Positions 46,084 to 56,584 of a stretch of 64,000 nt of DNA are shown here, in pieces. How positions within the stretch are numbered: the stretch's first letter is position 1; the number at the start of each line of letters is the position of its first letter. Under the pieces are notes generated by a model that did not search any database, was not told the origin of the DNA, and was given only the letters and a program-made list of their open reading frames with translations. The translations under genes were made by a program, and so were the position numbers. The stretch lies in assembly GCA_963691705.1 (NCBI GenBank), contig OY829545.1:60261023-60325022 (forward strand), in the 5' to 3' direction. Origin of the DNA: Viola odorata. Taxonomy: Eukaryota > Streptophyta > Magnoliopsida > Malpighiales > Violaceae.

Positions 46084-47054
46084 CACAAGTTGCTAATTAA
46101 TAACGTTTTATATAAACATATCTATACAATGTTTCTCATCATAAGTATTTGATACGCTCCGGCTCATTTTTAATTGAACCGTAGAGTATGGAGCTCTTGT
46201 TGGGGGATCTAGTCCATTAGTTGTCACACACAAGATGATGAATAACGACACAAACAATGGAAATGACTCGGATATGCGCAGCGGATAGGAAGAACGATGA
46301 TGAACACAAGGAAAGGATTGGATGTTACCGTGGATGTTTAAGGTTGGATGGATGGACGAATTGAATTAAGATGATGATGATGATTGTAACAACACACTTG
46401 AAAGCTTGTAGATTCAGTAGCAAGAAAAGTAGTCAAATGATTCGAAAGATACACACTAAATCGATTACAATGATAAACTCCCAGGAGGGATTAGAGAAGA
46501 GTAAACTCAATTCAATAATCCTTCCAAGGAATGGGTAAGAGTTTAGGAGAGAAAAGGGAGGAAAACTCACTCACAATATTCTCTCAATGTCTAAACTAAT
46601 GAAAACAACCAAGAAACTAGCTATTTATATTATTACATAAAATGGGCATTTTATGACAAGTTTGCCCTTCAAAAATCCCGTAAAAATTAAACGTGCGAGT
46701 GTCTTCAGAATAGTTGGGCTCGGGTTCTTTCGGGCCTCATGGGCGTAGCCCGGCTTGAATGGAAACGTGTGATCTTCAGTTTCAAAGGTAGGTGTGATCG
46801 TATCAGTATTCAACTTTTTTAAGGGATGATTATTTTCTTTTTTCTGATACACCACAATTATCTAAATCAGCCATGAATATTCAATCCATAAACAGAGATC
46901 TGATTTGCGGACACAACATTACAAAGAAACATGAATTACTGATACAACATTTGAGACTTTATCGGTATTATTGTGTTGAGAGTACACATTTTACATATAT
47001 AATCACGTACAAGTGGGGAAAAATACAATACAGAAGAACGGAAACCTAAATAAA
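46084..47054. other. Intergenic, no gene recognised
   Basis: No recognisable protein or RNA. A 76-codon minus-strand frame at 46855-46625 has no domain. The stretch has the texture of a decayed LTR element, but I could not find matching ends. Confidence 0.4.
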
Positions 47055-47355
47055 ATTGTACTAACTTTTTATACTTATTTACTTTTGGGTTCATATTTAT
47101 AAGTAGACTAACTTGGTAATTGTGATCGCATTAATTAACTTCAAATTATATTATGGTCTCGAGGTATTAGTATTTACCAAACCTAATTAACAATTGTAAA
47201 AAGTACATGAATTCTAATATATAATTAATTTTTTTCTATATTGTCTTCTTATTTATCTTTTTGTTAAATTTATCTAAATATTTGTTATTTAATGATGGAT
47301 ACTCTTAACCATTTTTTCATTTTTTCGTTTAGCTCGCTTGTTTTCCCTTTAAAAT
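47055..47355 (+). repeat. Dispersed repeat, copy 2 of 2 (partner 17400-17680)
   Basis: Same family as the 17.4-kb copy in opposite orientation; landmarks are given there. It lies just outside the visible end of the large inverted repeat. Confidence 0.75.
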
Positions 47356-47545
47356 ACTCCCAAAATATTTTTTTAATGTATTTTGTGAAACGATATATAT
47401 TTAAGACCAATAACGACAAATAAAGAAAATGGAATGGAGAGAGTACTATTTACGAGAGACATTGATGCTTTTTCGTAACAAGAAGAAAGATTATGAGAAA
47501 TTAAGCTGCATATGATAAGTATGATTATGATGGTAGATCTCAAAA

Positions 47546-47949
47546 TTTTAGGTGGTACATATTCTTCAGAAAAGGCAGAGAATAATATGCCAAAAGAAAT
47601 AAGGTAAAGAAAATGTTTTCACGTCTTGTTTTTTTCTTCTTTTATCAAACTTACTGGACTGAAGAGTGAAGATTGAAGAGTAGGGAAGGGAGGGGTTGTT
47701 TGTTCCTGTTTCTATTTCAAATTTCAATGTAATATTCGGATCATGTGATCAACCCATGTGCTTCTTTCTTTCATCTATCACCTCGAGTCCAGAGTCCAGA
47801 GCCAAGTCCAGTCCTTGTACCCATTTGTCATAATTTTTTTTTTTAATCAACTATTCTTCTTTGTACAAGCAAAAGTCTTCGTGTTGATAAAATATACCCC
47901 CACATGAATTCCGCAAAGCATGACCCGTATATGCGCGGCGGACGGGAAG
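47546..47949. repeat. Direct repeat copy A (partner 48870-49158)
   Basis: It starts TTTTAGGTGGTACATATTC and ends TGCGCGGCGGACGGGAAG. Copy B lacks about 110 bp (about 47726-47835 of copy A), and otherwise differs at few positions. Both stop matching exactly after GACGGGAAG. Confidence 0.85.
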
Positions 47950-48125
47950 TAGGGTTGTTCATCGGTTATTGGTAACCGAATTTCCGAAATTCCGAAACAG
48001 AAATTTCGCTTGTTCGGTTTCGGAATTTCGGTTTCGGTTATTTCGGTTTCGGTTTTCAAAAAACCAAAATTTTATTCGGTTCGGTTTCAGATAGGCTTGG
48101 GCTGAAGTTCGGTTAACCGAATTAA
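47950..48125. mobile_element. hAT-like CGGTT-rich short element, left arm
   Basis: It starts TAGGGTTGTTCATCGG and is made of CGGTTTCGG, CGAAAT and AACCGAA words in both orientations up to GGTTAACCGAATT. The mirror is at about 63644-63819. The texture matches decayed hAT MITEs. Confidence 0.4.
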
Positions 48126-48869
48126 AATGATAAGAATTGTAAGATTTTTTTTGAAAATGGTAAGTAAAATGTAATAAAATATGCAGGGCCTCAACATTAT
48201 TCTTTTAAGTTAGACTCTACCATATTGATTCAACAAGACAAAATGATCTAGTTCATTTAATTGATTGGTACAAAAGTGGTCATGTATTAGTATGGCAAGT
48301 TTGATCACGTGACCATATCCATTCAAAATTGTTATAATTTACAAAATTTATAACTGGTTTAGAAATATTGATTAAAGAAGTCGTTACAAAATTCTAGGGC
48401 AAGTAGAATTATATCTCATCAAGTCTATAACTTAGTAATACCCTATAAAAACTTCAAAAAAAAAGTAATACCTAGACTTATACCCAGAAAAATCAAATAC
48501 CCTATTTTTTCCATGATAGGAGTCAGTTAAAATTAAAGATTGTCTTATATATATTATATAGCCTAAATAATGGCCATATAAGTCTAGATTAAACCAAGTA
48601 TAAAATTGGAGCATGTTACCCTTGAATTATTAAAAAATGAGAGTAAATGACCATATTATTACAGAAATATAAGTTAGAGGGTAACTTATATACCCTTCAT
48701 TCAATTAAGCATTAATTTATTTGTCATTTGAATATTTATATAAAATTGACCATTTTATTTTTATATGAATATTTCTATTATTAAGGGTAACAATATAATG
48801 CTGAAATATTTTTCTTGGAATTTTAAATTATTCAGGAATCTGTAGTTTTGAAATATATTAATACATTTT

Positions 48870-49158
48870 AGGTGGTACATATTCTTCAGAAAAAGCAGAG
48901 AATAATATGTCAAAAGAAATAAGGTAAAGAAAATGTTTTCACGTCTTGTTTTTTTCTTCTTCTATCAAACTTACTGGACTGAAGAGTGAAGATTGAAGAG
49001 TAGGGAAGGGAGGGGTTGTTTGTTCCTGTTTCTATTTCAACTATTTTTTTTTTAATCAACTATTTTTCTTTGTACAAGCAAAAGTCTTCGTGTTGATAAA
49101 ATATACCCCACATGAATTCCGCAAAGCACGACCCGTATATGCGCGGCAGACGGGAAGA
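48870..49158. repeat. Direct repeat copy B
   Basis: This is the shorter partner of 47546-47949, about 1.3 kb downstream in the same orientation. Between them lie an hAT-like CGGTT-rich piece and about 750 bp of AT-rich DNA. The pair is mirrored in the right arm (62611-62899; the outer copy is cut by the window end). Confidence 0.85.
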
Positions 49159-49615
49159 GCAATTTTTGTAAAGGATGCTTCAATTTTAAAATTTAATTAT
49201 TTGGTAGAGAAAAAAATTAATTTGAACGCATGATATTTTTTTATTTTATTATATAAAAAATTAATAAACTATAAGTTCGTTATATTACGATAATTCACAA
49301 ATTACAAATTCTACCACTTATCTCGAATAGGCATTTTAATTAATTATACCTAGATTCAGCCGTTCTTTTATTAGGATTAGGATTATGATCTACTAACTAC
49401 TCCACATTACTTTCATATGAAAGTAGCCCCACTTTTTAAATATAATATAATATTCTAATAGTATCCACTAACCGTACTACTTCCTGCATTCTCTCAGGCA
49501 TAATGATACCACCGTAGAAACCAACTGTACAACCTGCCATGACTGTTTTAATTGAGATTCCTTACTAGAGAATCTATTTTGACTGATATTTGGAAAATAA
49601 TTCAATAATTTAGTA

Positions 49616-49846
49616 CTACCTCCGTCCATAATTAGATGTCGTCCGCACTGTAAATACGCATATCGAGGAAATCTGATGATATATTATTTGACCCCAAAAA
49701 ATTCCGTACTTTTTTCTGAACGTACGTTAATCATTTTCAAACGCCCGAGAAAAAAATCGAAATTTTTTGGGGTCAAATAGTGTCATCCGGGCTCCTCGAT
49801 ATGCGTATCTACAGTGCAAACGACATCTAATTGTGGACAGAGGGAG
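49616..49846. mobile_element. Stowaway-type MITE 1, left arm
   Basis: Ends CTACCTCCGTCC and GGACAGAGGGAG, flanked by TA. The whole 231 bp is a long imperfect hairpin (TACGCATATCGAGGA...TCCTCGATATGCGTA). Confidence 0.85.
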
Positions 49847-50201
49847 TACTATCGTTACCATTATTCCTTTACCATGTGAAGAACTTCATTCATTATCTTA
49901 CTGCAATATTCAAATGCTGTTAAATGTAATTGAATTTTTTAGTTTCTTCAAATCACATTTATGCTTAAATCTAATAAAATCAAACTAATTATATTCGCAT
50001 CATATTATTTTTATTGAAACGATAAATATTTTTGATCGGTGATTATTTTATACATAAAAAAGCAATACAAGAAATTTGCGTAAAAAATAGTGACACAAAA
50101 AGTGTGCGCGAGATAAGAATTTCAAATCGACTTTGAACTAGTTTGATAATTTTTCTATTAGGTTACTCAATGTATGTAGAACTATATTTGTCAAACTTAT
50201 A

Positions 50202-50461
50202 CTCCCTCCGGGGTGAAACAAACGTCATTTTAGCATTTACTTTTACTGTTCCGGCACGTATCTTAAAACGTCCGGAACAGTCATTATTTGAGACAATTTT
50301 GCTCCTAATTTTTTCGAAGAAGTACGTTAAGGATTAACGTATGTTAGAAAAAAAGTACGGAATTTTTTGGGGTCAAATAGTGAGTCATCCGGTTTCCTCG
50401 ATATGCGTTCCATATTGAATATTAGGATGCGAGGAAGTCATTTGTTTTGCCCCAGAGGGAG
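50202..50461. mobile_element. Stowaway-type MITE 2, left arm
   Basis: Ends CTCCCTCCGGGG and CCCCAGAGGGAG, flanked by TA; 260 bp with internal inverted repeats. Confidence 0.85.
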
Positions 50462-52035
50462 TATTTATTAGTACAAATCCGTCAATTATAAACGGGTGAA
50501 CATAGAATTACAGAGTGTACTTAATAATTTCTTATTAGAGGAACGACGCGTGGGTAATTTGTTTTCTTATTGAGAAAAATATTATGGCAGCTTAAATGGT
50601 GTCATTTCTACTAATAGGCTGATAGCTAGAGGAGTTAAATAGGGGCACGAATTGCAATGCTCTGTGTTGACCGTAAATGACAATTATGCCCACAAACATT
50701 TTCTATCCTTTTGACCCGGGTCTGAACTAAGGACCACTTTCGTTTTGACCATATTTTGTGGAGTAATTTTGCACTTTTGCATATCCAAAGAAAAAGGTCT
50801 TCTTTAAGCATCACTAACTTCAGTGGAGTGTGAGCCAGGGGGCGGGGGCAGGGTTGTGTCCAATCAGCCTCAGGCTCAACGGACCAAATTTCAGTGGTGG
50901 GTCTCTCTACTATTAGTCTCTAGTTAGTCTCTACTCTCACTTAACCCTGCACTCCCTCCACTTGCCTAGCCCCTAGGTTTGTACGTACGTTCCTTTGTAC
51001 TCCTAGTTTATTAATTAATGTTTCTTTGATTTGAAAGTGCGACAATGCAATGAAAAACATTCAAAAAAACAAAAAAAAACACATCAATTTAGGTTATGTG
51101 CGTGATTTTATTTAGGCCACAAGAGGCAAAGCCACTTTCAGATGTAATTAGAAAAAAACAAAACTAAGAGTATTATATTAATATGTTTTTTATACTTAGT
51201 TAGAGGACCAATAGGAGAAAAGAACAGCTAAGTTCATGGGAAAGTTCCACATTGCATAAAAATAGTTGAATTCAGGACTACGCCAAATAATATATAAAAA
51301 TGAAGGAGATCAGTTTTTTTAATATTATTAGTAATAAAAATGTTGACATTGGAATTCTAATTATCTAAAACTATAAAAATAAAGAGATAATAAATGAAAT
51401 TATAAAAGGAGAAAAAGTTTCTCCCAAGCGGTTTAAATTAAAATTAATGAAAAAAGAGAAAGAAATTATAAAAGGAGAAAAAATTAAAAGTGCAATAAAA
51501 TTACAATTCTATTTTATTATTATTATAGGTTCTACTATATTTTTTTACATTTCTTTCCAATTTTCATAAAATTTTTACTTGCTGTTAAATTTTTAACCAC
51601 ATGAAGGTCATAATCACAACTTTTTACAAAATATAGAATTAAATTTGCAATTATAAAAAATATAGGGGCTGAAATGGAAGTTTTTTTTTTTTTGACGGGT
51701 GAAATGGAAGATTTTGAAAACTATAGGATCATTTATTTACAATATTCTAAGATTAATTATTTATTAAGATGTGTAATTTAGTCAATATTTTATTTTTTAC
51801 TATCCTTTTTAGATCTCAACACATAAACATTAAATGATAAATATATTTCAGTAGCAAGAGAGTCCTTTAAAAGGGTATGAGTTTAAAGTCATGTAAACAA
51901 ATTACACGACAAATATCCAGTAACAATTTCAGTAGAATAATATATATTTATCCAAATTAGGTAGATGCAGAAAGTTATTTCATCCGTCTGTTTTAATAGT
52001 TGGATTTACCAAGTTATTTATGTTCATATTTATTA
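50462..52035. other. Left-arm intergenic DNA, no gene
   Basis: AT-rich sequence with A/T runs and the Mutator-like scrap noted separately. No exon or RNA gene is recognised. Confidence 0.4.
51527..51770. mobile_element. Diverged relative of the 29923-30388 Mutator-type MITE, left arm
   Basis: It shares TTCTACTATATT...TTACATTT, TCATAA, and AACTATAGG-type words in the same order as the 3' half of the 29.9-kb MITE. Only a partial element is recognised and no clear target duplication is seen. The mirror is at about 59999-60242. Confidence 0.4.
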
Positions 52036-52261
52036 CTCCCTCCGTCCGGTATTAAGTGTTCAGTTACTGTTCATGCACGCGTTTCGAAGAGGCCGAATGA
52101 CTCACTATTTAACCCCAAAAAAATCTGTATTTTTTTTCAAACGTACACTAATCATTAACGTACGTTCGAAAAAAAGTACGAAATATTTTGGGGTCAAATA
52201 GTGAGTCATTCAATTTTTTCGAAACGCTATATGAACAGTAACTGGACACTTAATACCGGAC
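52036..52261. mobile_element. Stowaway-type MITE 3, left arm, one damaged end
   Basis: The left end is CTCCCTCCGTCCGGTATTAA. The right end keeps TTAATACCGGAC but then reads CTACCTAG instead of GGAGGGAG, so the terminal part is lost. The interior is a long hairpin around TTTGGGGTCAAATAGTGAGT. Confidence 0.8.
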
Positions 52262-52414
52262 CTACCTAGTAGTACTCAACTGCTAGTACTACCCCTCCCC
52301 TCTAGCACACTAGCCAAAGCCCAAAACAAAACAAAACAAATCTGGAAAAATAATTTGAGTCCAGCTCTTTAGACTTTAGTGCTAGAAGAAGCAAAAAAAA
52401 CATTTTAACTAATA

Positions 52415-52541
52415 CTCCCTCCGATCCGAATTAAACGTCGTTTTGAGATTTATATTTATTGTTCATTTTATTTGTATTTTTAGTGTTAAATCTACTGAAT
52501 ATTGGGATGCGAGAAAGTCATTTAATTCAGACCAGAGGGAG
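52415..52541. mobile_element. Stowaway-type MITE 4, left arm
   Basis: Ends CTCCCTCCGATCCGAATTAA and TTAATTCAGACCAGAGGGAG, flanked by TA; 127 bp. Confidence 0.8.
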
Positions 52542-55184
52542 TAGTATATTGTAATGTATTTATTCAAAATTTTAATAAAAAAAAATTAAAAATAAAGAAA
52601 TGTCTACCAAAATGTACAGACTACAGAGAAATCATATTTACCTCACATTGCCACCAATGAGAGTCGGCCAACTCAGCAACAAGGTCACAAATTCCCAGAA
52701 ATCTCCGTACCCTGAGGGCCTGAACTAGAAATGGGCTCGGCTCGTAAATGGTCTTCTTTTTGGTCATGGGTCATATTATATGGTCTTCTTTTTCCTTGGT
52801 GTCACTGCATGATGGACTGAAAGTGAAACTGATTAGTGGGGGAAAGGCCCAGTGACCATGTCAGTTAAAAACTAAAAGAATGAAGGGGCCTTAGCCACGG
52901 AATTCTCAGCTGACCTTTCTTCCCCCTTTTTTCCCCATTTGGTCAAACAATGGCTTTGTTTTTTGGTTTCACACAATATTCTTGTAGGCAATGAATGGAC
53001 AGGGCACATAGACTTGGGCAAAAGAAGAAAAGTTCCATGATAAGTTTGGACTTGCAAAAGTTGTACAACTAATTACTCCCTCAATTTAAATTTAAATTGC
53101 GAATTAACTATATTTTTTTATTTGATTTAACTTGTACTATATGTGTATTTATCAGTCTAAAAACTAACATTACCCAATTTATAGTTTCTACGCTCCCAGT
53201 AAGATTTTTGATTTAAACCAATTAACAACATAAATTTAGTGTAATTTATTCACTCTCACAAAAAAATAATAATTCTTTATCACATTTTTGCAAGCTTTAT
53301 TTTCGACTATAAATAAAATAAGAAAAAGGAAAGTAGGTAAGATGTGTGTACCTGTATCGTGACAATGTTTATCATTTACTACTTGATAGTAGTTGATACC
53401 ATCGCTATTAAAACCAAACCAGTGACCTAAACTCCTGGTTAGTTTAATCGTATCAACTCTAATCTTGTGTTCTTTTTTGACATGGAAAACACAAAATAAG
53501 TCCTAATTTCAGGAGCTGGAAAAGAAGTGGCTAAGAGAATCTATGCAATCCCTCTATTAAGTATCACTATTATTACTAGGAGTGTCCACCGAAATACCGT
53601 ACCGAAAATACAATGGTACCGTACTGAAATTACGTAAATTAGAACGGTATTTTTTTGACTAAATTTACTATTCAGTATTTCGGTACGATACCGAAATCAA
53701 TTTTGTTACGTTATGATATTGATTTTGGTAAGTTCGGTATTACCGAACCTACAGTATCGAAATTTTACATATCACTGTGGAACGATTTATATATATATAT
53801 ATACACGCTTGGCTTATAAATTCAAGTTGGGTAAAGAGTTAATTATTTCCCCTTTATTTGCATCTGGAGTCTGGAGAAAGACTATCATACTATCGTGATA
53901 GACTATCATACCTGCTGTCATCTACTTTCAAGTTTCAACTATTAGTAATTGAACCGAGAAGCAACTCTCCCCTCACCGTATCTAATTAATAATACTTAAA
54001 TGTTACTGGGCCCAATCAGGACATGTTACATTACTCATCCTCTCTTTTTTTCTTAGCCCACCGTACAAAATTTAAAACAAAATAAATTCTTACCTCAATC
54101 CACCAAGTCTTTTTCAAGACATCTTGATAATTCAAACCTTTCTTAATATACTAGTTAATACTACTCGCTAGCAAACCAATCGCTTCATAAATAAAAATCG
54201 AATAAATTAGGAAAGTAAAAATTAACGCATACAAAAATTGATCGAATAAAGAAATTTAGTTATATAAAGAGTCTAATAAGCACTTCCTAGTTACATCTAA
54301 TCTGTTTCTAAAAATTAAATGAAACATGCTTCTCATAGTTAGATCCAAAGAAAAATTAAGAATTAAAAATTCAACAAAATTTCATAATTCGTTTTTTTTC
54401 TTTCCCATTTCACTATCTGACCAGTGTCATGAGCCAACCATAGTTCCAAAATATTGGGTCCCGCCAAAAGAGGGAAAAAAATTATTGGCTCCCATTTCAA
54501 ATTACTTTTGTTTATAAACTTCCCGAAACAATAACCTATTACTACAACACTGTCAATTTACTAATATAATTTCGAATTTCAGGGTATTTGGTATTGGACC
54601 GAAAAACAACCCACACATGAACTCTTTTTTATTTTATTTTTCAGTTGATTTTTACAATTACCGAAATAAAAGTGAATCTGCTAAATATAGGAACTATATT
54701 TTACTTGGTCAATTATTTTAACCGATAAGATCATGTGTTAGAAACTTGATTTTGATTAGTTCTTATCGTATCTCTAAAATATATTGCGAACATCAATACA
54801 CTTAAAATCTATTGTATTTTCGGTAAAATAGAAAAAAATTGAGTCACCTAAAATTGTGATTACGAAGTTTATTTCACTTTCTTTCGAGAAAAAAAGATCT
54901 CTTGTAATATCAAACCAAAGCATCTACATTTACCATAAATGTATTAGTAGTTTTATTAATATTTTTTATATTTACTTTTTCCTATAAACATATTTTTTAT
55001 ATATATTAATAAATTAATAAGTGCGAGAAAAATCTAAATTATATACTACTATTACATTACATGAGTTATTTGTTTTATTACAAAGCAGCTTGAAAGTAAC
55101 ACTAGTGCGTAAAAAGAGAAAAAAAAAACAAAAAAAAGAATCAGTTTTGTTTTTTTTTTAAATTTTAATCGGCAATTCCTTGGG
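52542..55184. other. Left-arm intergenic DNA between MITE 4 and the GeBP-like promoter
   Basis: Apart from the hAT-like piece I see no gene. A half Stowaway end (ATTACTCCCTC) occurs at about 53071. Open frames of about 60 codons at 52872-53057 and 54326-54517 recur identically in the right arm only because the arms are copies. Confidence 0.45.
53577..53770. mobile_element. hAT-like CGGTAC-rich short element, left arm
   Basis: It starts TAGGAGTGTCCACCGAAATA and carries repeated CGGTAC, ACCGAAAT and GGTATTACCG words in both orientations. The mirror is at about 57999-58192. Confidence 0.4.
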
Positions 55185-55192
55185 TATAAATA
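55185..55192 (+). promoter_or_regulatory. TATA box of the left GeBP-like gene
   Basis: TATAAATA lies 106 bp upstream of the ATG at 55298, after a T-rich stretch, with a CT-rich leader (about 55213-55290) following. The placement is typical for a plant class II promoter. Confidence 0.65.
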
Positions 55193-55297
55193 CAAGCCAT
55201 TATGTCACCGTATCTTCCCTCTCATCTCTTTCTCCTCTCTTTGCAGCCTTCTTTAGTTCAGGCATAACTTCTTTTGTTTTCTCTCTCTCGTGCAACT

Positions 55298-55918
55298 ATG
55301 GCATCAAAAAGAAAACCTGTATGTTCTTCTTCTGATGATGATGATGAAATTCACGGAGACACCAGCTCATCACAATCATCTCCCATCCCACAGCCCCGAA
55401 AGAAGAACAAGAGTCAGCCTATATTTAACCTCATTGAAGAGTCTCGTGCGCTGGAGCAAATGAACTTGTTCCGACAGAATACAGGTACAAATGCCCTAGA
55501 TAAAATAGAAAATTTTACTGAAATTATTAATAGCAACTTTGGTCTTACTTTGTCTTCGGAAGAAATAAAAGGTGAGATTGCAAGGATAAGGAAAAAATTC
55601 TTACGACATTACCGGCTAAATAATAATTATTTCCGAGATCCGATAAAACAACAAATTTTTACCTTATCCAAATTGCTTTGGGGTGACAAAAGCGACTTTA
55701 GAGCAGTGAAAAATAGGGGTGAGAAGGAGGAAAGTACCGCCGGTTGTAGTCGTCATGGGAAAGATGTGGAAGATGGGAGCAATGTTTGGACTAAAGACGA
55801 CAGAAAAAGAATAAAGCAGATTGACGCACAAAGGAAGTCGTTGGAAGAGGAAAGGCGGCAGATTGACTCACAAAGGCAGTCGTTGGAAGAGGAAAGGCGG
55901 TCGTTGGAAAAAAAATGA
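55298..55918 (+). CDS. GeBP-like (DUF573-type) protein, 206 aa, intact
   Basis: This is a single-exon open frame from ATG 55298 (context AACTATGGC) to TGA 55916-55918. Residues 1-45 are serine/acid-rich with a basic patch (PRKKNKSQP), likely nuclear. Residues about 50-130 resemble the GLABROUS1-enhancer-binding-protein domain: EIINSNFGLTLSSEEIKGEI, ARIRKKFLRHY and QIFTLSKLLWGD (compare KIRRLKKKY and FELSKKIWG in the family). Residues about 165-206 form a charged coiled coil made of a repeated unit (QIDAQRKSLEEERR, QIDSQRQSLEEERR), a plausible dimerisation zipper. A TATA box and CT-rich leader precede it. Typical GeBP proteins are longer, so this is a short member or a truncated derivative. 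Function (transcription factor) is inferred from the domain, which I rate moderate. Confidence 0.6.
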   Translation: MASKRKPVCSSSDDDDEIHGDTSSSQSSPIPQPRKKNKSQPIFNLIEESRALEQMNLFRQNTGTNALDKIENFTEIINSNFGLTLSSEEIKGEIARIRKKFLRHYRLNNNYFRDPIKQQIFTLSKLLWGDKSDFRAVKNRGEKEESTAGCSRHGKDVEDGSNVWTKDDRKRIKQIDAQRKSLEEERRQIDSQRQSLEEERRSLEKK

Positions 55919-56116
55919 TGAAAAATGTAGTATCATATAAGAACAGAAATGGTTGATGTTTTAATGTTTTAAATATGACATTTTGTAATATTTTAATGTT
56001 TTAATGTATGATGTTTTTCTTGGATTCTATCCTATCTGCCGGTCGGGATCAACCAAGCTTTTTCCATTAACTATATATGTATGGATCTCTTTTCTTTCCT
56101 CTGTATGTTTTAATGT
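55656..56116. other. Single-copy spacer at the centre of the inverted repeat
   Basis: 461 bp holding the 3' end of the left GeBP-like gene (to 55918) and about 200 bp of its 3' flank. The word GTTTTAATGTTTT occurs three times (about 55958, 55993 and 56107), the last right at the junction with the right arm (...AATGTTTTGTTGTTTTATC). Such short T-rich homology fits a template switch or fold-back repair that created the palindrome. Confidence 0.85.
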
Positions 56117-56471
56117 TTTGTTGTTTTATCGGATCTCGGAAATAATTATTATTTAGCCGGTAATGTCGTAAGAATTTTTTCCTTATCCTTGCAATCTCAC
56201 CTTTTATTTCTTCCGAAGACAAAGTAAGACCAAAGTTGCTATTAATAATTTCAGTAAAATTTTCTATTTTATCTAGGGCATTTGTACCTGTATTCTGTCG
56301 GAACAAGTTCATTTGCTCCAGCGCACGAGACTCTTCAATGAGGTTAAATATAGGCTGACTCTTGTTCTTCTTTCGGGGCTGTGGGATGGGAGATGATTGT
56401 GATGAGCTGGTGTCTCCGTGAATTTCATCATCATCAGAAGAAGAACATACAGGTTTTCTTTTTGATGCCAT
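56067..56471 (-). pseudogene. Truncated, chimeric copy of the GeBP-like gene in the right arm
   Basis: This minus-strand copy starts at ATG 56471 with the same protein as 55298-55918, minus one Asp in the acidic run. It follows the left copy up to RDPIKQQ and then leaves the arm at 56117. The last 16 or so codons (NIKTYRGKKRDPYIYS) are spacer sequence, ending at 56067. The LSKLLWG end of the DNA-binding domain and the coiled coil are lost. Its mirrored TATA box lies at 56577-56584, so it may still be transcribed, toward the intact copy. Confidence 0.75.
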
Positions 56472-56576
56472 AGTTGCACGAGAGAGAGAAAACAAAAGAA
56501 GTTATGCCTGAACTAAAGAAGGCTGCAAAGAGAGGAGAAAGAGATGAGAGGGAAGATACGGTGACATAATGGCTTG

Positions 56577-56584
56577 TATTTATA
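56577..56584 (-). promoter_or_regulatory. TATA box of the truncated GeBP-like copy
   Basis: TATTTATA on the plus strand is the exact mirror of 55185-55192 and sits 106 bp upstream of the ATG at 56471. Confidence 0.6.

Larger units (their letters stand above)
47769..55655 (+). repeat. Left arm of a giant inverted repeat
   Basis: Every tested landmark in this arm has its reverse complement in 56117-64000. Coordinates sum to 111769 from 47847 out to 55274, and to 111772 after a single 3-bp difference (one extra GAT at about 55333-55347). Base differences I saw by direct comparison are at 47999, 48030, 48293, 50214, 50755, 52069 and 52123; I did not compare every base. The arm may extend to the left of 47769, where its partner would be outside the window. 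Confidence 0.97.

Noticed and set aside
7200..47500. Helitron ends bounding the gene-fragment patchwork
   Set aside because: I looked for a 5' TC start and a CTRR end preceded by a GC-rich hairpin near both edges and found no convincing pair; the Helitron idea stays a hypothesis.
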